Below are positions 50,757 to 59,435 of a DNA stretch of 64,000 bases, one piece after another; positions within the stretch are counted from its first letter, which is position 1, and every line of letters begins with the position of its first letter. The notes beneath the pieces were generated by a model, which had not been told where the DNA came from, did not search any database, and worked only from the letters and a program-made list of their open reading frames with translations. Position numbers and translations under genes: made by a program. Origin of the DNA: Planctomicrobium piriforme (GTDB lineage Bacteria; Planctomycetota; Planctomycetia; Pirellulales; UBA1268); NCBI GenBank assembly GCA_945861585.1, contig CAMAVC010000002.1, positions 46,665 to 110,664 on the forward strand, written 5' to 3'.

Positions 50757-52562
50757 TTAGTCGCCTGACTTCGCGGAGAACTTCTGGAGTTCATCTTGAA
50801 TGGCTTGTTTCAAAAGGAGAGTTCCTCGATACGCAAGGTGACCGCGGTCTTGGAAAAGGCTGTTTCCGGAAGCATCGAACACGCGCATGACTCCGTTCTC
50901 GTCGACAAAATGGTTGTCGACATCGATAGCCGTCACGTTCCCTCCGGCGAGTTCACGAAGGGCAGCGTTTATCCGCTTCCGTGAAATACTCTGATCAACA
51001 TCCTCATGAAGCGGAAGTTGCCCGGCGTCCCGGAGGTATTTTCGGACTTCATCAATGGGCAGTGACGGCGCCGCTGTCAGCAGAACTATCCGATCGGCCA
51101 TCGGGCGCAGTTCTTCAATCATACGGCGGATGAGCGGGGGATCTTTCTCGAGATACGAGCCCCAAGCGATCGAGACGATCACAATATTGGGCTTTTGTCG
51201 CCGCCACGCGGCTACTGCTTCCTCCCACATCCCGTCGGGGTCTGTTTGCCCTTTTGGCACAGGTTTGCCTGCCGGAACCGCCATAATCCGACACTCAAAC
51301 CCATTCGCCGCGCACACTTCCTTGACGACTTTGGCGAACGATGCAGCAATACTGTCGCCGTACAGCGCAACTGTGCCGCGCTCTCCACCGCGATTAAATA
51401 TCCGGCCGCCGTTCGGGAGATCCTTAAGCCATGCTCGTGGGTAGCCTTCGCGATTGATCAACAAGCCTAGTGGACTGAGTGAAATAGAAAAAAGCACCAG
51501 TGCGAATGCTGCCCAGCGTGCGGTCGGGGCCGCAAGCCATTTCCGAAGAGGTGACTCTATGATGTGAAACGAAAGTATCGACAGTGCAATCGTGGCTGCG
51601 ACCTTGACGCACGCCCGGCGAACATCACTCTGACTGGCAGCCGCGTAATCGACGAACGAGTTGATAGGCCAATGCCACAGGTAGAGGGAATATGACAGTC
51701 GGCCGATAAATACCGGTACTCGATGACTCAGGAGCCGCTTAGCGACGCCGCAGCCATCGTGCATCCCGCCTATCAGTGCGACGGTAGCCAGCACCGGTAT
51801 AAGTGCTAAGGCCCCGGGAAAGGGTTGCGACTCGTTCAGGAATATGAACGCCCCGACAAGGCCAAGGAGCCCGATTACCTGAAATGCAAGGCTCGGAAAC
51901 GCGAGTTGTCGAAAGCTATATCCGTGCAAGTAATGTGCGAGGATGCCACCGGATAGCAACTCCCAAGCGCGGGTGGGTAGAAGAAAGAATGCCCAAGTCG
52001 GTCGCGACTGTGTCAAAGCCACGCAGGCTGCGAAACTCGCAAGGGTGACCCCAAGCCCGACAAGTGCCATTGATTTGCCAGCAAATTGATACCCCAGCAT
52101 CAGTAGCACTGGGAATACGACATAGAACTGCTCTTCAAGAGATAAAGACCAGAAATGCATAAACGGTTGCGTGTCTGGGCTGAGACTGAAGTAGTTGCCT
52201 TGAAGCATCAACTTCATGTTTTCGATCGACAGAATCGCGGCCGTGAAATTTGCGCCAGCTGATGCTCGATCTTGTGCGTCATACAAGAGCATCGCGCCCA
52301 TGAGCGTGAAGGTGGCGGTGGCGAGCAATGCAGGAAAAATGCGGGCGATTCGCCGCTGGTAAAAGCGAGCGATGCTGAATGTGCCTGCCCGAAGTTCGGC
52401 AAGTTGAATGCTGGTGATCAAGTAACCAGAAATCACGAAGAAGACATCAACTCCGCAAAATCCGCCTGGCAACGAGCGTGGTGCAAGGTGAAAGAGCAAG
52501 ACAGCGCCAATCGCGATTGCCCGAAGCCCGTCGATGGCTGGCTCGTATCGGATGGCCGACAT
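50757..52562 (-). CDS. OafA-type acyltransferase with SGNH domain
   Basis: A 601-residue inner-membrane enzyme that acetylates or acylates surface glycans. The acyltransferase-3 domain (~1-360) starts YEPAIDGLRAIAIGAVLLFH with the conserved Arg and His. GGFCGVDVFFVISGYLIT and FWSLSLEEQFYVVFP are the family signatures, and about ten membrane helices follow. The C-terminal SGNH domain (~395-595) has the GDS block in VALYGDSIAAS and the D-x-x-H block in DRGHLAY. Codon use and base content look more AT-rich than the neighbouring glycosyltransferases, which hints at separate acquisition. Confidence 0.93.
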   Translation of the reverse strand: MSAIRYEPAIDGLRAIAIGAVLLFHLAPRSLPGGFCGVDVFFVISGYLITSIQLAELRAGTFSIARFYQRRIARIFPALLATATFTLMGAMLLYDAQDRASAGANFTAAILSIENMKLMLQGNYFSLSPDTQPFMHFWSLSLEEQFYVVFPVLLMLGYQFAGKSMALVGLGVTLASFAACVALTQSRPTWAFFLLPTRAWELLSGGILAHYLHGYSFRQLAFPSLAFQVIGLLGLVGAFIFLNESQPFPGALALIPVLATVALIGGMHDGCGVAKRLLSHRVPVFIGRLSYSLYLWHWPINSFVDYAAASQSDVRRACVKVAATIALSILSFHIIESPLRKWLAAPTARWAAFALVLFSISLSPLGLLINREGYPRAWLKDLPNGGRIFNRGGERGTVALYGDSIAASFAKVVKEVCAANGFECRIMAVPAGKPVPKGQTDPDGMWEEAVAAWRRQKPNIVIVSIAWGSYLEKDPPLIRRMIEELRPMADRIVLLTAAPSLPIDEVRKYLRDAGQLPLHEDVDQSISRKRINAALRELAGGNVTAIDVDNHFVDENGVMRVFDASGNSLFQDRGHLAYRGTLLLKQAIQDELQKFSAKSGD

Positions 52563-52606
52563 AACAGGCTCCCAGTTTGAAATGGCAGATAAACTTCACT
52601 CAACCC

Positions 52607-53764
52607 TCAGTAATTGAACAAGAATCGATTCCAGGCGGCGACGCTGGTTGCGTGGAATGCGGCGTAGTCGAAGGCGGGCTCGCTGCCTGGGCTGAGCCGG
52701 GCGTTGATGAGGGCGGCTAGTTCGCGCGGGTTGTCGCTCGAGGGAATCGCAGGCCCGATCGTGTTGCTGAACGCGGTCGATACGACCGGCACGCCCCTCG
52801 CCAGGGCATCGAGCAGCTTGATCTGAAAGCCGCTCCCAAGCCGCGTGGGGTTTACGGCCACGGCCGTGCGGGCAAAGGCGTCGTCGAGTTCTGCAGGCGG
52901 GAGGCAGCCGGCGTACGTGGTGCGCCGCTGAGAGCGGCAGAGCCTGGCGAGCCGGTCGTTGTCGTCCTTGCCTGTGACGGTCAGTCGTGCGTGCTCGCTC
53001 ACGTGCGGCCAACACTCGCGGAAAAACCACTCGAGCGACGTCACGTTAGGCGAATAGGTGAAATTCGTCGTAATGAGCACGGTTCCGGGGTCCACATGAG
53101 AGCGGTCCGCCAGTCGGGGCCGCATGAGCGGCGGCACGTAGGCCACGTCCTGTCGGCCTCCCATACGGCTGAGCGTGGGCACGTCGGCTGCCGAGATTGC
53201 TCCGACATGCCTGGCCGTAGCCAGAGCCGTGCGGCATAGCCGATCGACCTTCGGCCGATCGACCATGCAAGCGAGCCGCCGCTTGAGCGAAGGCCCATCA
53301 TACCGAACGATCTCAGGATCGACGTTGATCATGAACAGCCGGGCATCGTGCGGGAGCTTCTGGACCCGATACGCGGCGAGCGCCCACGACGACACAGCGA
53401 GTTCAACGGTCGGCTCGAATGTCTCGCGCAGCCGTTCAAGCGTCCCATGGTTCTCGGCAGTCGCGACCTTCGCTGCATCCGAGGGCAGCTGCCCTCCGAG
53501 CCGCTCGACGTAGCCAAGAAAGCCAGGCGTCCGGCTTTCAGTCAGCCCATGCCATTCGATCCCCGCAAGATCAGGATGGCCCGCACAAGCCGCAAGCAAC
53601 GGCTGAGTCAGTTGGTTGACCGGCACCACCGCAGCCACGCGGCCGCGCGACGCGAGAAATGCGAGCAACTCAAGGAGCAACACACCGCCGCCCGTGCTGG
53701 ATTCGGGGACGGCGGGCAGCACGCACAGGATTGTGGTCAGGCGAGCGATCGCAGGCCTTTCCAA
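52607..53764 (-). CDS. Glycosyltransferase (GT4-like)
   Basis: About 385 residues with GT-B character. The N-terminal glycine turn is AVPESSTGGGVLLLELLAFL, then GRVAAVVPVNQ. The donor half has TNFTYSPNVTSLEWFFRECW and LPPAELDDAFARTAVAVNPT. RLGSGFQIKLLDALARGVPV is the E-x7-E-like region with the glutamates lost, as in some GT4-like enzymes of this type. The start is uncertain: TTG 53764 overlaps the upstream gene by 28 nt, and GTG 53722 would avoid it. It belongs to the minus-strand polysaccharide block. Confidence 0.85.
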   Translation of the reverse strand: MERPAIARLTTILCVLPAVPESSTGGGVLLLELLAFLASRGRVAAVVPVNQLTQPLLAACAGHPDLAGIEWHGLTESRTPGFLGYVERLGGQLPSDAAKVATAENHGTLERLRETFEPTVELAVSSWALAAYRVQKLPHDARLFMINVDPEIVRYDGPSLKRRLACMVDRPKVDRLCRTALATARHVGAISAADVPTLSRMGGRQDVAYVPPLMRPRLADRSHVDPGTVLITTNFTYSPNVTSLEWFFRECWPHVSEHARLTVTGKDDNDRLARLCRSQRRTTYAGCLPPAELDDAFARTAVAVNPTRLGSGFQIKLLDALARGVPVVSTAFSNTIGPAIPSSDNPRELAALINARLSPGSEPAFDYAAFHATSVAAWNRFLFNY

Positions 53765-54651
53765 ACCCCGTGATGAAACGCCACATCGAGCGACCGGCTC
53801 TTGCCGCGGTGCTTGATGCCGGCGAATGCGAGCCCTGTCTTTGCCAGCGCGATCAGTTTCCTGCCTCGCGACTCCTCGCCCCGGATCGCGAGCAAGCGGC
53901 CGTACGAGTAGCCGATGTCGGTAGCCAGCCGCTTCTGGTACGCGAATTCGAGCCGCGCGGCGGGAATCACATGCGTGAGGTGGAGGGCAGTGAACCGTCC
54001 CATGCCCCAGCCCGCATCGGCGCAGGAAAGCACCATGTCGGTGTCGCCGCAGGAAAGGGTGCCGGCTGCAGAGCGATCGAGTGCCCGACGCCGGGGATCC
54101 GCTGCGACCGCCTCGGAGTAGGCGAGTGCTGCTTCTCGGCGGATGCAGAGCCCTGCCCCGCAGGGAATAGCTGCATGGTCGGCGGGATTATTCGTCCAGA
54201 CATCGCGGTCAAGGTCGATCAGCGCAAGATGCGACCGAAACGGCCGCAGCCAGTCAGGCTCCGGCACTTCGAACTCGGGCGATATCCGCCCACCGAATGT
54301 GCCGATCCGGGGATACTCCTTCGCGATCCGCAAAGCCTGCTCGAGGTAATCAGAGTCGAGCAGGTTGTCGTCGTCTACGAAGACGAGCAGCCGGCTGGTC
54401 GTCTCGCGGATTGCCCGCAACCGGGCCGCGGTGAGGCCGACCTCGGGTTCGACGACGACTCGGCACTCCACACCCGCCTGTTCAACGACGGCCGAAACAG
54501 GCTGATCCGAGGCGTTATCAATGACCAGGCATTCCCTCTGGTGGCCCGACAGCGTCTGCGACGCTGTGCATCCTAATGCCCGAGCCAAAACGGCAGGGCG
54601 AGGATTCCGGGTGCAGATAACCACCGAGATCGCGGGGGCACTGCTCATCAC
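53737..54651 (-). CDS. Glycosyltransferase family 2 protein
   Basis: A 304-residue GT-A enzyme. AISVVICTRNPRPAVLARAL, CLVIDNASDQPV and the metal motif LLVFVDDDNLLDSDYLEQA are classical. CGAGLCIRREAALAY and CGDTDMVLSCADAGW carry the catalytic Asp region. A double start (GTG then ATG) lies at the N-terminus. The 3' end overlaps the next gene by 28 nt. It lies 6 nt downstream of the methyltransferase-sulfotransferase gene, suggesting one operon. Confidence 0.92.
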   Translation of the reverse strand: MMSSAPAISVVICTRNPRPAVLARALGCTASQTLSGHQRECLVIDNASDQPVSAVVEQAGVECRVVVEPEVGLTAARLRAIRETTSRLLVFVDDDNLLDSDYLEQALRIAKEYPRIGTFGGRISPEFEVPEPDWLRPFRSHLALIDLDRDVWTNNPADHAAIPCGAGLCIRREAALAYSEAVAADPRRRALDRSAAGTLSCGDTDMVLSCADAGWGMGRFTALHLTHVIPAARLEFAYQKRLATDIGYSYGRLLAIRGEESRGRKLIALAKTGLAFAGIKHRGKSRSLDVAFHHGVWKGLRSLA

Positions 54652-54657
54652 GGGGCC

Positions 54658-56100
54658 TCAGTGGGCGAGGGACGCGCCGTCCCGTGCGGCGTCAGCCGAG
54701 TCATTCCAGAGCGCGTCGCGATGCAGCCGCCCGTCGTCTTCGTAGATCGCCTCGACGATGCGGCGAGCCTCGTCATCGAGCGAGTAGGCATCACTATCAC
54801 CGGATGCGGATCGGTTGACGGCGGGGAGTTGGAATGGCCGGCCGAGGATCTTCTGCATTCGGCCCGGTGCGTTATCGAGCCGTTCGAAGGGAATTAAATG
54901 ATCGATGGCAACGGCGCCCGCCCGATCTCGAAGAAAATCCACCTGTCGCCTGAAATGAAACCCGGTCGTGAGTGCCAACTTCTGGGTCGTTGGCGTAAGC
55001 AACGCTCGGGCGAAGTCACTCGCAGTATCGCACGATCCGAGCGTGCGGCGGGCAAACTCTGCATCGGCGGCGTTCATGCCGCCTTTCTTGAGGTAGCGGA
55101 AGGCGGATAGAAAGCGATCCACCGGGTCGCGGACGATCGCGATCGTGGGCATGCCTGCCGTCGACCGGGGGTAATTGGTCTGCCACTCCGCAAGCGTCTG
55201 GTGGCCAAATGAGCGGCCGTAGAGGGCAAGCGAAAAGCTTGTGCCGGCGGCCTTGGGAACGTGGATGAAGAGGTGGCCGGCGTCTCTGATCTCACGTGGA
55301 AACGCTCCGAACCTCCGCCCACTATCCCATTCGCAGAACGCCGTCGACGCACGTCGCATGGCGCCCACTGTGCAGCGTTTGATCGCATTTATGGCCCGGA
55401 TACCCGTCCCACGCTCCGTGCCTCTAAGGGGCCCCATCGAGGAGCCGAAGTGTGCGCGAACGGACCACTCACGCACAGTGTCCGATTGATCTGCAAGCGT
55501 GAAGCCATCGCTTCGTTTTTCGATGAGAAACTGGTTGTCTGGCAGGATCGTGATCGGAGCCCGCATCGCCTCGGCAAAATAGGCGACCCACGGGCTCACC
55601 ATCGTCGGTTCATACGCCAGCCCATGCTGCCAGGCAGTCGGGCAGCAATCGTCGCCGCCGATCGCCCCGCCTGCTCGGATCTTCGGCCACACGAGTAAAA
55701 GGTCGAGCGTTATCCCGCGAAGCGTGTGATCGCCGTCGATATAAGCGAAATCGAGGCTGCCGTCCGGGATCTGATCGATCACCTCGGCCGTCGTGCCACG
55801 AAGCACTCGCCTGACTGCCGAGTGGCTCTCGGTGGCTGCCAAAGCGTCACGATACACAGAATCGAATTGTTCATCGGTGACGTTGAAGGGCTTGTTCCAG
55901 TTCGGCAGGCGTCGCCACGGATCGATCATCCAGTAGGCGGAGATGTCTGGGCCCGAATCGAGCAATGCACGAGCAAAGGCTCCCTTCCAAACGCCAATTT
56001 CGGCGATCGAGCGAAACCGGCCACTGCGAACCGTGTCCGCCCACAATGCCTCTCTGGCCAGCGCAGAGTGAATCAAAACCCCTGCTCCCGTAGAAGACAA
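54658..56100 (-). CDS. Methyltransferase-sulfotransferase fusion protein
   Basis: About 480 residues in two parts. Residues ~30-195 form a Methyltransf_24-type domain: SIAEIGVWKGAFARALLDSG (motif I) and SLDFAYIDGDHTLRGITLDL. Residues ~275-470 form a family 2 sulfotransferase: the 5'-phosphosulfate loop HLFIHVPKAAGTSFS (276-290) and the 3'-phosphate motif AIVRDPVDRFLSAFRYL (321-337) are intact. PAPS would be the sulfate donor. The frame is continuous, so this is a real fusion and not two genes. The start codon is uncertain (TTG at 56100 or TTG at 56076, the latter with GGGAG upstream). It probably methylates and sulfates the same glycan. Confidence 0.88.
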   Translation of the reverse strand: MSSTGAGVLIHSALAREALWADTVRSGRFRSIAEIGVWKGAFARALLDSGPDISAYWMIDPWRRLPNWNKPFNVTDEQFDSVYRDALAATESHSAVRRVLRGTTAEVIDQIPDGSLDFAYIDGDHTLRGITLDLLLVWPKIRAGGAIGGDDCCPTAWQHGLAYEPTMVSPWVAYFAEAMRAPITILPDNQFLIEKRSDGFTLADQSDTVREWSVRAHFGSSMGPLRGTERGTGIRAINAIKRCTVGAMRRASTAFCEWDSGRRFGAFPREIRDAGHLFIHVPKAAGTSFSLALYGRSFGHQTLAEWQTNYPRSTAGMPTIAIVRDPVDRFLSAFRYLKKGGMNAADAEFARRTLGSCDTASDFARALLTPTTQKLALTTGFHFRRQVDFLRDRAGAVAIDHLIPFERLDNAPGRMQKILGRPFQLPAVNRSASGDSDAYSLDDEARRIVEAIYEDDGRLHRDALWNDSADAARDGASLAH

Positions 56101-56537
56101 GGCGGAATCACTGTCGCCATATCTGTGATGTCCATTCGAAGGCGCAGTGAGTCAGCGACCGTCAACCTTGGCGCCTCGCCGGGTGATTCGCTTGGGTCAA
56201 CAGATCCTGGCTCCCTTCAACGTATTAAGCGACACAACGAAGTCTCCACGATTGAGAACCTTTTCATGAGGGGCTGGGCGCCACGCGTGTAGTGCAAATG
56301 GCTGAAGCGGAGACGGGGCGACACCAAAGCGGCAATCACGGACACGCCCCGGCCGCTACCGAGCATAAGTACATTTAGCGATCAAAAATTTTTGTCGACT
56401 TGCCGGAAACGAGGGCGGAACCCGATGTAGCATCAAAAGCGCGGCGGGCTCGAGAGGGCTGCTCCCGCAAGAAAGATCGCGATTCTCAGCATGCATTCAG
56501 CCGCTGGCGCCGACATACTGAACAGCCGCTCGCAAGG
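56101..56537. other. Intergenic region, no gene seen
   Basis: 437 nt between two minus-strand genes. It is less GC-rich than the surroundings, with a perfect 12-nt palindrome CAAAAATTTTTG at 56383-56394 in an AT-rich patch that might be part of a promoter. No coding frame or transposase fragment is apparent. Confidence 0.45.
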
Positions 56538-57335
56538 TCAAGCCCGTATTTGCTGCCGTGATCGCATCCAGAAGAAAGCCATCTCTGCAGGGCGCCCCTC
56601 GTGCATCGCTCGGATCTTTAGTTGGTCGTTGCCATACTCAACATGCGGCGGCCAATCCGCGAGCGTCCGTACGCATGTTGGCACAACAACAATTTGATGG
56701 GATTGCTCGAAGCGTGCAGTCAATACTGCTGAAATATCCGGTTGGATAAAGTCGTGCACCTCTACCAGTATGTCTGTGTTTTGTAGCGAAGGCACGATTG
56801 AGGGGTCGAGCAATTCCAACTCAAATCCTTCGACATCGCAAACAATCAGCGACCGCCTACAAGTCGATAGGCAGCGCCCTAGTAGTTCAGCGGTCGCAAA
56901 GCCATGCAGCTCAATCCGGTTGCTTACGCCATTTGACTCAGCCATGTTGAGCAGTACGTCATGGTGCGCCGCCTGCGCCTCAAATGCAATGACGCGCGCC
57001 TGTGGCATGAGCCTCGCCAATCCAACAGCGTAATACCCCTCAGCCGCGCCCAAATCTATTACCGACTCGTAGTCTGTGGTAATGATCCCACTTACAATGG
57101 ACCAAAGTTCCTTCTCGTAGGTGCCCAGCAGTTTCGGCGCAAGCGCGCTGCCAAGCGAACGCCATGTATAAACCATGCCGATGAATGGCCCCGACGCAAC
57201 ACTCGATTGCGTGGCCGCCCTCACGCCGCTCTCGAGTCGCCGCAGGTTTCGGTAAGGCCTACTAAACATGGCCCTGAAAATAGATGGAGCATAAGGGTCA
57301 GTCGGCAGAAACTGCCGAATAAAAGCCCGTAACAT
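56538..57335 (-). CDS. FkbM-like methyltransferase
   Basis: 265 residues. YESVIDLGAAEGYYAVGLARL (~88-108) is motif I, ARVIAFEAQAAHHDVLLNMAESNG follows, and SLIVCDVEGFELELLDPS is the FkbM-type 'DVEGxE' signature. DILVEVHDFI and a C-terminal strand pair complete the domain. FkbM enzymes O-methylate sugars or polyketides; a sugar in the surface polysaccharide is the likely target. It is a moderate-GC gene with a purine-rich ribosome-site region just before ATG. A decayed insertion sequence lies upstream. Confidence 0.85.
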   Translation of the reverse strand: MLRAFIRQFLPTDPYAPSIFRAMFSRPYRNLRRLESGVRAATQSSVASGPFIGMVYTWRSLGSALAPKLLGTYEKELWSIVSGIITTDYESVIDLGAAEGYYAVGLARLMPQARVIAFEAQAAHHDVLLNMAESNGVSNRIELHGFATAELLGRCLSTCRRSLIVCDVEGFELELLDPSIVPSLQNTDILVEVHDFIQPDISAVLTARFEQSHQIVVVPTCVRTLADWPPHVEYGNDQLKIRAMHEGRPAEMAFFWMRSRQQIRA

Positions 57336-57569
57336 TGCCCTGCCCCTTCATGCGTCTTGGTGTTGAATGGGAAGTGACTTCAAAATTTCTGTGAATCTAA
57401 ACGTACTGCCTTGAAGACTCTACGACTAGATGGCTGATTGAGAGGATTCTTTTGATTAGTTACCAGCGCTATCTCAAGAGTTGCGCTGAATGCATTTGAT
57501 TCTGCAGCGATTGGAGGATTGAGTCGGACAAGACCTTTCCTTCGAACCCAAGAGCAGTGCAACGGCTCT

Positions 57570-58370
57570 AAGTGGTCGCGAAACTGTCGAAGCGTGATCA
57601 TCAGGGAGGTAAGCTTCAGGAAGGCCAAGAACATCTTGGACTTGCATTCAGAACGAACGACGAGTCTTTTAACGCTTTCGAGCCATGCTTTCTATCGTCC
57701 AGCGACCACGATAACGCCGCAGGGATCGGCCATCCTGTAGCACAGGCCGTTTGGGATGCGACTGATAAGGACAGGTCACCTCATCCCGCGTTTCTTTAAC
57801 CTCAGCCGCAGGGCGTTACTGTTGGCCGGCTTGAAATAGATGAGCCGTCGCGGCTTCGTCTGCGAATGGCCAGGGCCGGATCGCCTGACGACTAATTTCT
57901 CGAGCGTCGACTCGATGAGCAGGACTTCTGCAGGGGGCGCTGGGGCAATGCGAACTCCCAGAGGTATACCCCGGCCGTTTAACGCCAGAACTAGCTTTTC
58001 TGCTCTTTACGCGTTCGGTTTTGCCGATGTCGGCGTCGGTTTTTGCGGGCGAGAACGTTCCGTCGCTGAAGGTCTCGTCCCATGATAAGATGCCTTCCTC
58101 GTCGAGTTACCCGAGGAACTTCCTCCAGAGGTTGAGCCAGACGCCTGCGGCCTCCCGCTCCTGCAATCGTCGCGAACGCGTCGCGGGCGAAAGGTACTGG
58201 GCTAGAAGATCCTTCGAGTGTGCACCGCTGCGAAGCTCCCACAGGATGCCCTCAAAGCAGCGGCGATCATAGACATGTTTGCGCCAGCCCCTCTTCGAAG
58301 GCTTCCGATTCGGGAGGAGTGGATTGATCTTCGACCATGGTTCGTTAGTCAGTTCGTATTCATGGCGGCT
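57570..58370 (-). pseudogene. Decayed IS5-family transposase
   Basis: Read on the minus strand, pieces of an IS5-type DDE transposase occur in order in different frames. First comes HEYELTNEPWSKINPLLPN with WRKHVYDRRCFEGILWELRSG. Next is WLNLWRKFLG, a TAA stop (~58110), then in the same frame LDEEGILSWDETFSDGTFSPA (the first catalytic Asp region). After a frameshift come KLVLALNGRGIPLGVRIAP and PAEVLLIESTLEKLVV. After a gap and further shifts come DGRSLRRYRGRWTIE and WLESVKRLVVRSE with SLMITLRQF at the end. At least one stop and two frameshifts make it inactive. Boundaries are approximate; no intact terminal repeats were found. Confidence 0.85.
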
Positions 58371-58403
58371 ATTCGAGAGAGCCCTTTCGATCAGCCTTGT
58401 AGT

Positions 58404-58445
58404 CGCAAGTCGTTGTAGGGCGCAAGTCGTTGTAGGGCGCAAGTC
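58404..58445. repeat. 17-nt tandem repeat, ~2.5 copies
   Basis: CGCAAGTCGTTGTAGGG occurs twice exactly, followed by CGCAAGTC. It lies just outside the 5' end of the decayed transposase and may mark the old insertion boundary. Confidence 0.85.
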
Positions 58446-58476
58446 TGGATTTTCAGGGTCTTGAAACCGCTTCTAG

Positions 58477-59229
58477 TCATGCTTGGCGAGGTGCGGGGTA
58501 TTTCAAGTCGCCGACCACATCAGTGAGACGCAGTGTAGACCATGCAAACGAGTCGACCTCCGCCACCTTCTTCCCGAGATACTCGCTAAATCCGAACATA
58601 TGAGACACGCGAGTGTTGCGCAGGTACCGGGCGGATTGCTTCATAAATCGGCCTACGATGGGATTTGACATGCATGCATCGATGCATTCCATGCCCATGG
58701 CGGCAGGAAAGAGCACGCGAAGGCCCATGTCAGTGAAGTGAAAGAAGTGCCACGGGCGTTCGTGGGATGAAAATGCAAAGTGCGTCTCGACGAAGCAATG
58801 CCCCCCCACTTTTAGCAGCTTCACAATCTCGCGTGAGACGATCCAAGGCATCGCGAAATGCTCAAAGCAGGCGCTAGAGAATATAAGGTCAAACCTGTCG
58901 TCAGGTTTGAAGTACTCAGAAAGACGATGGGCATCCCCAACGACATCGACGTTTGCCCCTGGATAAAAATCAAAACCGACGTACTCAGCCTTGTCAAAAT
59001 ACTTGCGAGCGACGGATGGGCCGCAGACTTCACGGCTCCCGACCTCGAGGACCCGCATTCCTGGTTTGTTCGCCAACGAAAACACGTGTTCGTGCCATTC
59101 CGGATGCGCGAGGCGGGAAGATGTGGGCACATCCGTCGCGACCCATCGGTTGTCAAAGATCGACTCAATCGCAGCCAATGACCTTGCGCATCGAGTAAGA
59201 AACGAACGGATCAGTGGATTTCTTGTCAT
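58477..59229 (-). CDS. Class I SAM-dependent methyltransferase
   Basis: 250 residues. MRVLEVGSREVCGPSVARKY (~58-77) is motif I, followed by the acidic YVGFDFYPG. FDLIFSSACFEHFAMPW (~113-129) is the typical Methyltransf_11 strand-4 region, and LLKVGGHCFVETHF is strand 5. The substrate is unknown, probably a sugar given the neighbours. It lies next to the IS5 remnant and has moderate GC content. The 206 nt upstream (59230-59435) hold nothing I can identify. Confidence 0.87.
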   Translation of the reverse strand: MTRNPLIRSFLTRCARSLAAIESIFDNRWVATDVPTSSRLAHPEWHEHVFSLANKPGMRVLEVGSREVCGPSVARKYFDKAEYVGFDFYPGANVDVVGDAHRLSEYFKPDDRFDLIFSSACFEHFAMPWIVSREIVKLLKVGGHCFVETHFAFSSHERPWHFFHFTDMGLRVLFPAAMGMECIDACMSNPIVGRFMKQSARYLRNTRVSHMFGFSEYLGKKVAEVDSFAWSTLRLTDVVGDLKYPAPRQA

Positions 59230-59435
59230 GTGTATATCACTGAATAACGGGAGTACGGGCCATGCTTATGGCGTGCAGCCGTCGAAGAAGATTTCCGGAC
59301 CCACGGCCGATGCGTTAAGATTGTCGGGCTTGCACGCTGGGGTCGGGAATGCCTGCTCCCACTCTCTCGCGGCGGCAGATCTTGCCGAACGCACGGATCG
59401 ACTCAATCCATGCCGAAATTCTTGAGCAACGGGAG

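Noticed and set aside
54658..56100. Possible sequencing error joining two genes
   Set aside because: The linker between the two domains (~200-275) is an ordinary protein-like sequence and the frame is continuous, so a genuine fusion is the simpler reading.
55726..56292. Plus-strand frame overlapping the start of the fusion gene
   Set aside because: No start signal or domain; it overlaps the methyltransferase domain of the fusion protein on the opposite strand.
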